44,651 nt of DNA from an uncultured Lachnoclostridium sp. (GCA_930986645.1 CAKNJS010000019.1:1-44651), one strand, 5' to 3'; counted from the stretch's first letter, positions 25,901 through 34,580 are shown. The notes: generated by a model from the sequence alone, not told the origin. Numbers and translations are program-made.

Positions 25901-28286
25901 CCGAAGGTGCATCCACTCCATCGGCAGCCCAGTCTGACGGTTCTGATCCCATAGTAAATGTCACTTCACCGCCCTGTGCAATCTCGCTGTAGTCCAGCCA
26001 TGTACGATCGAGGCTTACCCCGTTCAGTTCTGCGCTCTGAATATAATAACTGTTAGCCGACACATTTTCTGCATTAATAACAAATGTTTTTCCATCTCCC
26101 AGATCAAGTGTCATCTTTTCAAAGAACGGAGAACCGATCTGAAATGTAGTATCGCCCGGAGTCATCGGAAAAATACCCATTGCAGCGGACACATACATTG
26201 CCGACATAGTGCCCGCATCATCATCCATCGTCTGGAGAAGTCCATCCGGAGTTGGCTTGTAAACCTGAACATACTGCGGTGTTCCGTATTCTCCGGTTCC
26301 ACTGTACCTGTTCCATGTCTCACCCGCGTAGATCTGGCGCACCCAGTACTGAGTTTCGCTCGGAGCCCCGGCGAAATTAAACAGATATGGCGTCTGAAGG
26401 TCAATCTCATTTGTGTTTGTATGAAGCATACGCCTTCCGTCTGCGTCTGATCCCTTTGCCCCGTAAAGCATATTCAGTGCAGTCAGCATATTTTTCTCAC
26501 CGCCCATAAGCTTCATCAGACCTCCAACATCGTAAGTATCCCACCATGTATACTGCCAGAGAGTACCCTGATACAGACCGTTGTCTCCATACCTCTCGGG
26601 ATCTGCATTCATCCAGTTTCCACTGCTGTCTTTCGGCCACAGAAGTCCGATCTTGGAGCCGTCATCCGTTGTCACTGCGTCTTCTTTATAAAGATTCTTA
26701 TAGTTAAGTGAACGGTTCAAATAGTAAGCTGACTCATCTGTCTTTCCAAGCACCGACGCAATCAGTGAAAGACACCAGTCGTCATATGCATATTCTACTG
26801 TCTGATCCACACGTCCCTCAAAATATCCCCTGCTTTCTACAGCGGCATTCACTGCGCTGTCTGCTATCTCTTTTGCTTTCTCATATGCAGTTTCGAGATT
26901 CTTTATATCCGTATATCCTTTCGCAACTCCGTCAGCAAGAAGAGCAACCGCGTGTTCATTGCGAACCGTCAAAACAGGCTGCGTGTCATTGCCCCATGTT
27001 GAAATCCCTGTCACAAGCATATCCGCAACAGACTGTATCATATCTTTATAGATATCAGGCGCAATCAGGCCGATGATCGGGTATTTGCGGAAATCATCCC
27101 AGAGTGTCCACGAATCATAATGTGTATATCCGTCTGCCTGATAGACCTTTCCGTCTGTTCCCCGGTATGTACCGCTCGTACTTGTAGCGTTCATCGGAGT
27201 CATAAACATCCTATACAGTCCGGTATAAAACAGCGTTCTCAAGCTTCCGTCAGGATCACTTGTTGCTGAGCTCTGTATATCTACTCTTCCCAGTATACTG
27301 TTCCAATCATCCCTTGCCTGATCCCTTACTTGGTCGAAATCCCAACCGGAATTTTCTGCTTCCATATCTATCTTTGCCTGTTCGCTGCTGATCGGCGAGA
27401 CAGCTACCTTCACCTGTACTGCCTGTCCCTCGTCAACATCAAAGGACAGTACTGCGCCGAGATCATTTCCGGTAAGGCTTGTAAGTGATCCGTAGTTGTT
27501 ACCGTTCCATGTATGGACCTCTTTCACCGGTGTATCCGTCTCCATATAGAAGTACATCGTATATTTACCGTGACCACTTACATTGCGAGCCGAGAATCGT
27601 CCGCTTAACGCTGTATTTCCATCCTCTGTCTTGTCCACATTGAGGACTGCGTCTCGTATGTCGGTTCCGTGATAGGTATAGTTCAGATCCATAACGACTG
27701 ACGTCTCGCCGGCTTCAGGGAATGTATATCTGTGAAATCCCGTCCTTGTTGTCGTTGTCAGTTCTGCTTTAATGTTTCCGATCGACTCGTCCGGGGTACC
27801 CGCGTCAGTTCCTGTATTCGGAACCAGCTCTACTTCATAATATCCCGGAGACGCAGACTCTCTGTCATGGGTGAATGACTGCGCTCTGGATTCCATAGAT
27901 GGTTTTCCAGTGTACTGTACATAGGTTGGAGTAACCAGAACATCACCTCCGGCTCCCTGTCCGCCTACACCCTCTACCCGGGTGTGAGAAAAGCCTGCTA
28001 TCTGATCTTCCCCGTAGTCATATCCTGCATGATCGTCATTTGTGTGAGGATATGTGTCCGGGCTTAATTTTACAATTCCAGACGGAGATACCGCGCCGGG
28101 AAACTGCTGCCCGTTATCTACCTGAGTCGCTATGAATGGATCCACATATTGTGTATAGTCTTCTTCTCCTGAGAAAACGCCCATTTTAGCAAACCCGGCT
28201 ACTGAAACACTGGTACACAACACTGCCGCGCCGAGTACCCCTGCCAGTATTCTGACTCTTTTGTTTCTCCCTTTCTTTTTAACCAT
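22938..28286 (-). CDS. Giant secreted GH92 alpha-mannosidase
   Basis: The protein has 1782 residues. A basic start and hydrophobic export segment (about 1-35) precede the GH92 N-domain and (alpha/alpha)6 catalytic part (about 42-800). Family motifs seen include YVDPFIATQVDNGQQFPGA, GFSHTRVEGVGGQGAGGD, MTPMNAT, PYLFNFAGAPSETQYW and DDDAGTMSAMYV. An Ig-like domain, a LamG module, FIVAR repeats, two near-duplicate CBM6-like domains (each with GGTYDGAWLKY and NSGRCGNN or NSSRCGNN) and two more FIVAR repeats follow. GH92 enzymes are calcium-dependent exo-alpha-mannosidases, and some cleave mannose-1-phosphate linkages. Unlike its neighbours it ends without a sorting tail. Its ATG overlaps the YibE/F stop by 8 nt, so translation is probably coupled. 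Confidence 0.93.
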   Translation of the reverse strand: MVKKKGRNKRVRILAGVLGAAVLCTSVSVAGFAKMGVFSGEEDYTQYVDPFIATQVDNGQQFPGAVSPSGIVKLSPDTYPHTNDDHAGYDYGEDQIAGFSHTRVEGVGGQGAGGDVLVTPTYVQYTGKPSMESRAQSFTHDRESASPGYYEVELVPNTGTDAGTPDESIGNIKAELTTTTRTGFHRYTFPEAGETSVVMDLNYTYHGTDIRDAVLNVDKTEDGNTALSGRFSARNVSGHGKYTMYFYMETDTPVKEVHTWNGNNYGSLTSLTGNDLGAVLSFDVDEGQAVQVKVAVSPISSEQAKIDMEAENSGWDFDQVRDQARDDWNSILGRVDIQSSATSDPDGSLRTLFYTGLYRMFMTPMNATSTSGTYRGTDGKVYQADGYTHYDSWTLWDDFRKYPIIGLIAPDIYKDMIQSVADMLVTGISTWGNDTQPVLTVRNEHAVALLADGVAKGYTDIKNLETAYEKAKEIADSAVNAAVESRGYFEGRVDQTVEYAYDDWCLSLIASVLGKTDESAYYLNRSLNYKNLYKEDAVTTDDGSKIGLLWPKDSSGNWMNADPERYGDNGLYQGTLWQYTWWDTYDVGGLMKLMGGEKNMLTALNMLYGAKGSDADGRRMLHTNTNEIDLQTPYLFNFAGAPSETQYWVRQIYAGETWNRYSGTGEYGTPQYVQVYKPTPDGLLQTMDDDAGTMSAMYVSAAMGIFPMTPGDTTFQIGSPFFEKMTLDLGDGKTFVINAENVSANSYYIQSAELNGVSLDRTWLDYSEIAQGGEVTFTMGSEPSDWAADGVDAPSVSDEEDTSVYKYSLEYNTDELAVEDGQVDAVLTAVLTGDASFSDNVSDIKAAGLPDGVEMSAEKKDDQTVELRFKGEIEKVTEEYETYDIQITMDDTVFADGIKASEVKNAVMNSMSAVRLKNTMMPVSVEVKAPEQTDYTVGDLLNPDGGSVTIFYKKDLIRTLPLTSEEITVDSLPKEVGEGQKVKVTYKDAEGYFTVNMKAVQADEKSIVLDYDFSESEDGVVRDAGQNGYDGTLRNGAAVESGSLVLDNSQKQYLDIPAGAFGGLTGDAAISAWVYLDSAANNQMLLGAGADKNNFFVFATNDVLRTGLNINGAGEDRTQADSAVPVGEWAYLTYVQQGRETYLYMNGEQIASGQADSSLSNVIMDGSFVHLGGIDFWGDPYTDGRISRFTVYNRALTSDEIADEMERTDTRLEDTIAEAEKLLDQGGFTAEVTSTLQTAVDEAKAVQQYTAASDEQISQAVNSLLEAINEAESSMNGGKGSAYDKLEAENKDEWSGGALKTETSQDNTSGGQVGDVGGTYDGAWLKYDDINFGKTGARSFTVRYANNSGRCGNNSRVDIYLDQMTGDPAVSVSIPATADNWNVYQEVTTDLPQGITGVHDVYVVMHTEAANANYVANFDWFRFTEKAGTDRFRLEAEACIEDGNDWSGEALKTENSTDSQGQSLSNVGGTYDGAWLKYGNCSFGEEEMTDLTIRYVNNSSRCGNNNRIEVYLDSMDGSPLQTVQIPATGSNWNAYDELTVKLDNAVSGTHDVYFVLRTDGGNGNYVANIDWFEFSRNSEREELKAVYEEALQYLDNRDQYAEDDIVRLETAADTAADVLAASDPSSSEIQSAINGLNQAIGRLHKIVETTNLEKLIEEAKSVDTTHWTEESRARIESAIEYAEQAVADKNVTQAVVTMAERLLADAMENAEETSEADKVVLNAQISQGTAIGPTGYTEKSYENLQAALEKARIASADRWSSQELIDECANTVKAAIQTLEEK

Positions 28287-29481
28287 TTCTTTTGTCCTCT
28301 ATTATTCCTAATTTCTTTTCCATAACAGCCGCAGAAATAAATGCAGTAATCGGTACTGCAAGAATCACGGCCATACTGCCTGTAAGACTGTTCATTAACT
28401 CCAGTGCAACATAATCTGAACTCAGAAGCTGATTGACTGTAGTTCCATATGATATCATCACTAAAAGAGCGGCGATACCTGTTCCTGCAAAAGCAAGGAC
28501 AAGCGTCTGACACATCGTTCCGATCATATCCCGGCCAATTTCCATTCCGGATCGAAAAATTTCTCTCTGTGATAACTCCGGATGAATCCGTTTCATTTCA
28601 AATAAGGATGACGCCACCGACATTGTCATGTCCATCACTGCGCCTAATGAAGAAATCAATATTCCTGTAAATAAGAGCTGGCTTACGTTCATTCCCGTAT
28701 TATTCTGAATCAGAATCAACTCCTCGGCTTCTTCCATATTAAAGCCGCTCAGATGAAGAACAGATGAAAAAATATAGTATATTACAGCGGAGACAAGTAC
28801 ACCCAGCATAGTCGCCGTTACGGCAGTCAGCGTCTTTCTGGTGGTTCCGTTTAACAGAACCATCGAAAATACAGCGATCAAAAGAGCTGTTACTATGCCC
28901 GCCGCTACAGGAGACCAACCGTGATAGACTGCCGGCAGAAGGAATGCCATGATCAGCATCAAGGCAAATGCAAGCCCCAACATACTCCGCACTCCCTTCA
29001 TCCCGCCTGTCAGTATCATCAATACTGCGAACAAAACAAGAAGCATTAGAATTCCTGTAGACCGGTCATAATTAAACACACTGTAAAAAGGTGTAATTCC
29101 TTTCGGCGCATCTACTTTGATCACCAAATTTTGTCCGACACCGGACAATATATTGTGCGTGCTGCTCAATTCGTTCGATACTTCGATTTCTTTGCCTTTC
29201 AGTTCCCCGCTTTTCATCCGTACCATCAGAACCTGCGTTCCTCTGTACCGGTTTGAACCCTGTTCACGTTCAAGATTTTCCTCCAGAATCTGCGTCACTG
29301 TCCCTTTTTCATAACTGATTCCTTCTGATGTAAGCATCTGATAAGATATCGGCCACATCCTGTTGGCGGCCCACAGCACAGCCGTAAGAAGAATCATTAC
29401 TGCGAGTACCGCCAGATCTGCTCTGTGCTTCTGAAGTTTATTCTGTTTTATTCTGCCTGTTTCTGAACTTTGGTTTTGCAA
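28279..29481 (-). CDS. YibE/F-family membrane protein
   Basis: The protein has 400 residues. An N-terminal helix (about 25-43), a beta-rich external domain (about 50-135, with GKEIEVSNELS) and seven or so membrane helices (about 142-390) match the YibE/F family. Its function is unproven. The start appears to be TTG at 29479-29481, right after an in-frame TGA and only 20 bp past the phosphatase stop, with a weak GGAAA site; it probably depends on coupling from the upstream gene. Its 3' end overlaps the GH92 start and contains the GH92 ribosome site (28295-28300). Placement between a surface phosphatase and a secreted mannosidase suggests a role in their export, folding or ion supply, which is inference. 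Confidence 0.8.
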   Translation of the reverse strand: MQNQSSETGRIKQNKLQKHRADLAVLAVMILLTAVLWAANRMWPISYQMLTSEGISYEKGTVTQILEENLEREQGSNRYRGTQVLMVRMKSGELKGKEIEVSNELSSTHNILSGVGQNLVIKVDAPKGITPFYSVFNYDRSTGILMLLVLFAVLMILTGGMKGVRSMLGLAFALMLIMAFLLPAVYHGWSPVAAGIVTALLIAVFSMVLLNGTTRKTLTAVTATMLGVLVSAVIYYIFSSVLHLSGFNMEEAEELILIQNNTGMNVSQLLFTGILISSLGAVMDMTMSVASSLFEMKRIHPELSQREIFRSGMEIGRDMIGTMCQTLVLAFAGTGIAALLVMISYGTTVNQLLSSDYVALELMNSLTGSMAVILAVPITAFISAAVMEKKLGIIEDKRNG

Positions 29482-29501
29482 TCATTTTCCAGCTTTCTCT
29501 T

Positions 29502-32066
29502 TTATTTTCTGCCTTTTAGGCGCAGAACAGCCATTGTAAGACACGCTGCAGCTGCTGCCGCCATAATACCGATATAAAGTATTACCGGAAGGCTTTCATC
29601 ACCAGTCTGTACAGCTGATCCTGTATTCTGAGCTCCTGATGCGCCTGAATCAGAAGACTGATCCGCATTCAGATTTCCGGAACCAGTTACATTGTCCGGT
29701 GTATCCGGATCCGTTGCGCTGCCCGGATTATCCGGATCTGTCATTCCGCCCGGATTGTCCGGATCTGTCGTTCCGCCCGGATTGTCCGGATCTGTCGTTC
29801 CGCCCGGATTGTCCGGATCTGTTGTTCCGCCCGGATTGTCCGGATCTGTTGTTCCGCCCAGGTCAACAACCTTAACAAGCTGTTCTGCCGTAACAGTTTT
29901 TCCATAATTATCCGTCACTTCATATACGATCCGGTAAGCCCCCGTCTTGGATGTATCCACATACTGTACCTGCGTCTCGTTATCTCCGTTCTGGGCATAT
30001 ACTGTTACGAATATTCTGTCCGTCAAGTCATTTCCGTCACAGTCTGCCGCTGATACTCCTGTCATCGGATTAAATGCCTGACCTTTCGTAATCTCTGTCA
30101 TCCCGCTTTCAGAAGACGGCACTGTGATTTCGGGAGCCTCTGTACGCCTGATTGTAAAGGAATCCATTAACTCAAGCTGATCATCACTGTCTGTATAATA
30201 GGTATCCATACGGAATTCCTTATCCGTAACTGTCACATTAGTTATACTCGTCCTATTACTCTGATCCTGAACAGCTACATATTCCGGCCATCCTGTACCG
30301 AGACTTCCGTTTTTGCTATAATATTTACTTCCGGATGCAGAGTTTGCCGTGAGATAGAACACCTGTCCTTCCTCAGGATTTGTAACTATGGAAGGGGCTT
30401 CCTCACCAAGCTGTACATTATTTCCTTCCGGGATCACCGGATTGCTTCCTTCCATCATATATGTCCTCGTATAATAATGATCGTGCCCCATCAGTACAAC
30501 ATCGATTCCTAATTCCGAAAATACCGGAGAAAGTTCAGCTCTTCGCTGAATTACATCACTATCTGTATAATGATTAGCCACGCTGTAAGTGGAATGATGA
30601 AATGTAACTACTGTCCAAAGTGCATTTGGATTTTTATCCAGTGCATCCTCAAGAAACGCTTTATGCTCCGATGTATTTACATTATTTGAGTTAAGTGACA
30701 TAAAGAGTGTTCCATTGTACATAAACCAGTAATCTCCGCTACCGCTTCCTGTATTTCCGCTCGTGCCAAGAGAAGACAGATTCGGCATATTGTAATAATC
30801 CGTATATCGTTCGTTTCCGTTATCGTGATTTCCTACATTAACTGCCAGAGGAATTGAGCGTATTACTTCCGGGGAAAGGAATCCATCATACTGTGCATCG
30901 TCATTATTGCTGTTGACCTGATCGCCTGCGCTGATGAGAAAACTTGTCTCCGGAAATGTATTCAGTGATCTTCTCATTGTATTCTGCCAGTTTTCAGTAT
31001 CAGATCCCGCATTTCCGCTTGCCCCGATCTGCGGATCTCCGGCAAACAGAAAGCTGAATTCATCTCCGTCTCCGAAAGACTGTGTAGTAAACTCATATGT
31101 GTTTGACCATCCTTCATCATTTCCCACCCGGTAGATGTATGATGTATTTTCTTTCAGGTTTATTATTGTAGCCTTATTACTGTTGAAGCCGCTCACCTGA
31201 GAACTAGCCTGACCCGCCGCGTAACTTTGCGCTGAATCAGTCGGGAAATCATCCCCTTCCTGATAGTCGGCAGGTTTCTCTGCTACCTGAATATAAGATT
31301 CTTCGGATGAAGAGCTGAGCCACGCCGCATTCCGCTGTGTCTCATCTGCTCCGATTTCGAGAGAGAGACCTTTTATTTCCGCGGTCTGTTCTGCCTGCTC
31401 GGTCGTATCCAGTACAAGGGACTGGAAATCAAAATATATATCGGAACTGCTTGATCTTCCATTGTGAAGTTCTACAGCCAGCACATTTCCTGTCTCTTTC
31501 AAAGCAAGCTTTTCTATATCCAAATATTGAATCGTACCCGTCTTCGGCGTACTTGCATTTGATCCTCCATACCCCTGTTCATCAAAGCTACCATCATCAA
31601 AGCCCGCAATTTTCTGTCCGTTAATATAAATGACAGCAGCATCATCATAAACGACATTTCCAGTAATCTGCGTTACTTTGTCTGGTTCAGCCACACTAAA
31701 AGTTGTTCGAAAATAGAAAACCGGTATATCATCGGAAGTACCTTCGATATACTGTGTCAGAAGATTGACGGGTGTATATCCACCTCCCAGATCACCAATC
31801 TCGCCATTTTTGGCGCCGAAACTTCCCGTTCCGCTTTTCCATTCATTTTCAGTTACTGCTTCGCTTGTCTTCCAGCCGTCTGCCGGTACAGCATTATCAT
31901 CCCTGTACTGCCACTCCGTTGTTCCAGTCGATACAACAGACATCTGTGTTCCTTCCGCCTGTACTTTCATTTCAAACTGTCCTGTCATTGTTGTCAAAAT
32001 AGTTGTCAAGACAAGCAATGCCGCAAATACAAAACACATCAGGTGTTTTGGCAATGCCTTTTTCAT
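29502..32066 (-). CDS. Surface purple-acid-phosphatase-like metallophosphoesterase
   Basis: The protein has 854 residues. A signal peptide (about 1-38) is followed by a jelly-roll-like domain (about 45-222) and a purple-acid-phosphatase-type Fn3 domain (about 228-330). The catalytic domain (about 335-620) shows the metal-ligand motifs GDPQ (343), GDQVNSN (381), GNHDN (412), FHHS and GHDHYY. An Ig-like domain (about 640-725), TDPDNPGG repeats and an AVQTGD sorting tail ending LKGRK complete it. It would hydrolyse phosphomonoesters or diesters outside the cell; substrate unknown. A strong GGAGGAGG site precedes the ATG. It leads an operon with YibE/F and GH92, hinting at phosphorylated mannose-rich glycans as the target. 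Confidence 0.9.
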   Translation of the reverse strand: MKKALPKHLMCFVFAALLVLTTILTTMTGQFEMKVQAEGTQMSVVSTGTTEWQYRDDNAVPADGWKTSEAVTENEWKSGTGSFGAKNGEIGDLGGGYTPVNLLTQYIEGTSDDIPVFYFRTTFSVAEPDKVTQITGNVVYDDAAVIYINGQKIAGFDDGSFDEQGYGGSNASTPKTGTIQYLDIEKLALKETGNVLAVELHNGRSSSSDIYFDFQSLVLDTTEQAEQTAEIKGLSLEIGADETQRNAAWLSSSSEESYIQVAEKPADYQEGDDFPTDSAQSYAAGQASSQVSGFNSNKATIINLKENTSYIYRVGNDEGWSNTYEFTTQSFGDGDEFSFLFAGDPQIGASGNAGSDTENWQNTMRRSLNTFPETSFLISAGDQVNSNNDDAQYDGFLSPEVIRSIPLAVNVGNHDNGNERYTDYYNMPNLSSLGTSGNTGSGSGDYWFMYNGTLFMSLNSNNVNTSEHKAFLEDALDKNPNALWTVVTFHHSTYSVANHYTDSDVIQRRAELSPVFSELGIDVVLMGHDHYYTRTYMMEGSNPVIPEGNNVQLGEEAPSIVTNPEEGQVFYLTANSASGSKYYSKNGSLGTGWPEYVAVQDQSNRTSITNVTVTDKEFRMDTYYTDSDDQLELMDSFTIRRTEAPEITVPSSESGMTEITKGQAFNPMTGVSAADCDGNDLTDRIFVTVYAQNGDNETQVQYVDTSKTGAYRIVYEVTDNYGKTVTAEQLVKVVDLGGTTDPDNPGGTTDPDNPGGTTDPDNPGGTTDPDNPGGMTDPDNPGSATDPDTPDNVTGSGNLNADQSSDSGASGAQNTGSAVQTGDESLPVILYIGIMAAAAAACLTMAVLRLKGRK
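29722..29856 (-). repeat. 27-bp tandem repeats in the phosphatase linker
   Basis: Five near-identical 27-bp units encode GGTTDPDNP-type repeats before the sorting tail. Several units are identical at DNA level, so copy number is likely to vary between strains by slippage. Confidence 0.85.
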
Positions 32067-32183
32067 TAGAAAACCTCCTCCTTTACCTGTTTATTCGATT
32101 TATTTTCTTATAAATACTTTAAATCTGTAATATGATGAGGTAAAACGAAAGTAAGGAAACATTAATTCGACGTAAATTTTTCT

Positions 32184-32206
32184 AACCCGAATTTGATAAT
32201 TCAGAT
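32184..32206 (-). promoter_or_regulatory. Operator-like site upstream of the phosphatase operon
   Basis: The plus strand reads AACCCGAATTTGATAATTCA. The GH2 upstream arm, read on the minus strand from 20964, is AAACCGAATTTGATAACTGA. This long match outside coding DNA suggests one regulator for both units. The site lies about 120 bp before the phosphatase start, in the opposite orientation relative to its gene. Confidence 0.5.
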
Positions 32207-32231
32207 AGATAAAACCATCGAGAGCATTATA

Positions 32232-32255
32232 AAAAGCCGGCATACGCCGGCTTTT
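32232..32255. terminator. Bidirectional terminator
   Basis: AAAAGCCGGC (32232-32241) pairs perfectly with GCCGGCTTTT (32246-32255) across ATAC. Us are present on both strands. It ends transcripts of the aldo/keto reductase region on the minus strand. Confidence 0.85.
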
Positions 32256-32286
32256 ATCCATGAACAATATTTCTTTCCTGATCTGT

Positions 32287-32794
32287 TTATTTCATTTCTT
32301 TTTCCCAGTAACGGATCACATTCAGCTGCGCCTCATCCCCCATTGTCTCCATTTTCTCAATTTCTTCTGGTGACAGTTCAACTGCAGCAGCTTTTACAGC
32401 ATCCTCTACCTGATAAACTTTCGTCACTCCGATGATCGGCAGCGTTCCTTTTTCAATAGCCCATGCGATCGGGATCTGTGCAGTAGTCCAGAATTCCAGA
32501 AGTTTCCGAAGACCGGTTCAGAAGACTGTAATGGTTCTGGATCGCCGAGATCTTCAGACCCTCTTTTGAAAGGATGCCGGCAGCCTCTTTGATCTCTGCC
32601 AGACTGTGGTTTGAAAGTCCGATTTTCCCGATCTTCCCGCTCTTTGCAAGAGGGATCAGTGCAGTCACCGCGTTATCTGCCGTTGGATCCGCGCACTGCG
32701 GGGTAAATTTATCAGAGATCAGATAGCTGTCTCTTGGAACTGCCGCAAGAAAATCCCCCAGAACCTTTTCAGATTTAGTTTTTTGATGTTTCAA
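32287..32794 (-). pseudogene. Decayed aldo/keto reductase
   Basis: The minus strand carries pieces of a second aldo/keto reductase. One frame (32794 to about 32460) gives LGDFLAAVPRD, LISDKFTPQ, KIGLSNHS and QNHYSLLNRSSE. Another frame then gives WAIEKGTLPIIGVTKV and finishes at EKEMK (stop 32287-32289). The N-terminal barrel strands with the catalytic Asp-Tyr part are missing, and about 70 residues between SGILDYC and the WAIEKG motif are deleted, with a frame change there. It overlaps the 3' end of the intact reductase by 20 bp, which may reflect the same deletion event. Confidence 0.8.
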
Positions 32795-33827
32795 TTTTCT
32801 GGCTGCCTGTAGACCACACGTGCTGCTGCTTTGCAGCTGCCGGCGTGTTCTGCGCCATCACTCCTACCAGCTTATGCGGCACATAGGGTTCTTCTAAATA
32901 GGTAATTTCTTCCGGTGTCAGGGTGAGTTCTACCGCTTTTGCCGCCCCCTCAATATGGTGGAGCTTAGTAGCTCCTACTATCGGAGACGTAACTTTGGTA
33001 AGCAGCCACGCCAAAGAGATTTCCGTCATAGATACGCCCCTCTTTTCTGCCAGTTCAGCCACACGGTTAATGATCACAGCATCCTGTTTGGCAGTTGCGT
33101 CATACTTAAACTTGGCATAACTGTCCTCTTCCAGTCTTTTTGAGTTTTCTCCCGGATGTTTCGAAAGGCGTCCGCTGGCCAGGGCACTGTAAGGAGTCAT
33201 GGCAATATTATCCTCAGCGCAGAGCTTTGCCATCTCCCGCTCCTCCTCACGGAAAATCAGATTGTAATGCCCCTGAACAGAGACAAATTTGGCAAAGCCC
33301 TCTTTTTCGGCAAGTGCATTTGCCTTAGCCAGCTGATAGGCAAAACAGTTGGAAATACCGATGTATCGAACCTTTCCGGCTTTTACAATACGATTGAGCC
33401 CATCCATGATGTCATAAAGAGGAGTCTCGTAATCCCACATATGGTAAATGTAAAGATCCACATAATCGAGCCCCAGATTTTTCAAGCTGGTGTTCACCAT
33501 CTGCTCGATATGCTGCTGGCCGGTGATTCCTGCGGCAATCTCCTCCTGAGTGCGGGGAAGGAATTTTGTGGCCACCACCACGTCTTCGCGCTTTGCAAAA
33601 TCACGGAGAGCCCTGCCCAGATACTGCTCGCTGGTTCCGCTCTGGTAACCGATGGCAGTATCAAAAAAATTCACTCCAAGTTCCAGACCCCTGCGGATAA
33701 TCTCGCGGGAGTGCTCCTCGTCCAGAGTCCAGCTGTGCTGTCCGTTTTGGGAATCGCCAAATCCCATACACCCCATACAGATACGTGAAACATTTAATTC
33801 TGAATTACCTAATTTTGTGTACTGCAT
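32775..33827 (-). CDS. Aldo/keto reductase
   Basis: The protein has 350 residues and is a cytoplasmic NAD(P)H-dependent oxidoreductase with an (alpha/beta)8 barrel. Visible motifs are FFDTAIGYQSGTSEQYLGRAL (catalytic Asp and Tyr), VVVATKF (Lys), DLYIYHMW (His), GISN and the late cofactor-binding SPIVGATK. The start is ATG 33827 (MQYTKLG), with GGAGG 8 nt upstream; a longer reading to 34058 overlaps the flavodoxin gene in the wrong frame. The C-terminal end after PHKLVG is rather long and runs into the neighbouring decayed reductase. It probably shares a transcript with the flavodoxin gene 148 bp upstream. Carbonyl substrate not known. Confidence 0.9.
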   Translation of the reverse strand: MQYTKLGNSELNVSRICMGCMGFGDSQNGQHSWTLDEEHSREIIRRGLELGVNFFDTAIGYQSGTSEQYLGRALRDFAKREDVVVATKFLPRTQEEIAAGITGQQHIEQMVNTSLKNLGLDYVDLYIYHMWDYETPLYDIMDGLNRIVKAGKVRYIGISNCFAYQLAKANALAEKEGFAKFVSVQGHYNLIFREEEREMAKLCAEDNIAMTPYSALASGRLSKHPGENSKRLEEDSYAKFKYDATAKQDAVIINRVAELAEKRGVSMTEISLAWLLTKVTSPIVGATKLHHIEGAAKAVELTLTPEEITYLEEPYVPHKLVGVMAQNTPAAAKQQHVWSTGSQKIETSKN

Positions 33828-33975
33828 ACTGTAATCCTCCTTTTTTGATAGAGATTTTTTTGCAAAAGTCCTTGCCGGGTAACTGCCTAAATCACCGGAA
33901 GTGCCGAACGGCATATTCCGAGATTGTATGCCTGTTCTTCCCATATATTGTAAAATGGATCGTTTTCTATGCGTT

Positions 33976-34467
33976 TTAAGAATGGTTCTCCGGAAAATTC
34001 TGCTCCAGCCATGCCTGTACCATATCCTGCAGATTTTCCCGTCTGTTTTCCAGTACATACAGGCTGCTTCCTATCTTTGCTTCCGGACAGAGGTCTCTGA
34101 CCGCCTGCTCCATCCCTTTATCCTCTCCTCCGCAATGACTGAAAAACGGCAGAAGAATCTTCCCCGCCATATTGTTCTCCTTCAGCCATGCCGTCAGCGG
34201 AGGAGCAATGGTTCCGCACCAGTTAGGGGAACCGGCAAAGACAATATCGTATTTGTCAGCTCTTTCGGTTACGGGAAGCAGAGACGGGTAATTCCCGGTC
34301 CTGATCTCCCGTCTGACCTGACTCAGGAGCTGCTCAAAATCCGCGGGGTAAGGCTGCCTCGGATAGATCTGGCTGCGGATTCCTCCGGTCTGTTTTTCTA
34401 TCATTTCTGCAATCCCGCGGGTTTTTCCTGAATAGGAGTAGCAGATGATCAAAATATTTTCTTTCAT
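33976..34467 (-). CDS. Flavodoxin-family protein
   Basis: The protein has 163 residues. The N-terminal strand and FMN phosphate loop are YSYSGKTRGIAEMI, and AGSPNWCGTIAPPL is the typical second flavin loop. It would carry electrons or act as a small FMN-dependent reductase in the cytoplasm. AGGAGGG precedes the ATG at 34467. It is followed by the aldo/keto reductase and preceded by a promoter with a LysR-type box, so it is probably a target of the LysR regulator next door. Flavodoxin and aldo/keto reductase pairs under LysR control are common in Lachnospiraceae. Confidence 0.88.
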   Translation of the reverse strand: MKENILIICYSYSGKTRGIAEMIEKQTGGIRSQIYPRQPYPADFEQLLSQVRREIRTGNYPSLLPVTERADKYDIVFAGSPNWCGTIAPPLTAWLKENNMAGKILLPFFSHCGGEDKGMEQAVRDLCPEAKIGSSLYVLENRRENLQDMVQAWLEQNFPENHS

Positions 34468-34527
34468 AAAAAGTGCCCTCCTCGTAATCCATTCTTATCC
34501 GGCTTTCCTCCTCCGCCTGTTGTTTAT

Positions 34528-34557
34528 ATTATAAATTTCTCCCATCGCTTCTGTCTA
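34528..34557 (-). promoter_or_regulatory. Promoter of the flavodoxin-reductase unit
   Basis: On the minus strand TAGACA (34552-34557), an 18-bp spacer and TATAAT (34528-34533) lie about 60 bp upstream of the flavodoxin start. Confidence 0.65.
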
Positions 34558-34580
34558 ATGCCTGTCTATTATGAAAAATC

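Noticed and set aside
29722-29856. Regular repeats considered as a CRISPR array.
   Set aside because: Repeats are directly adjacent with no spacers and encode an in-frame protein linker.
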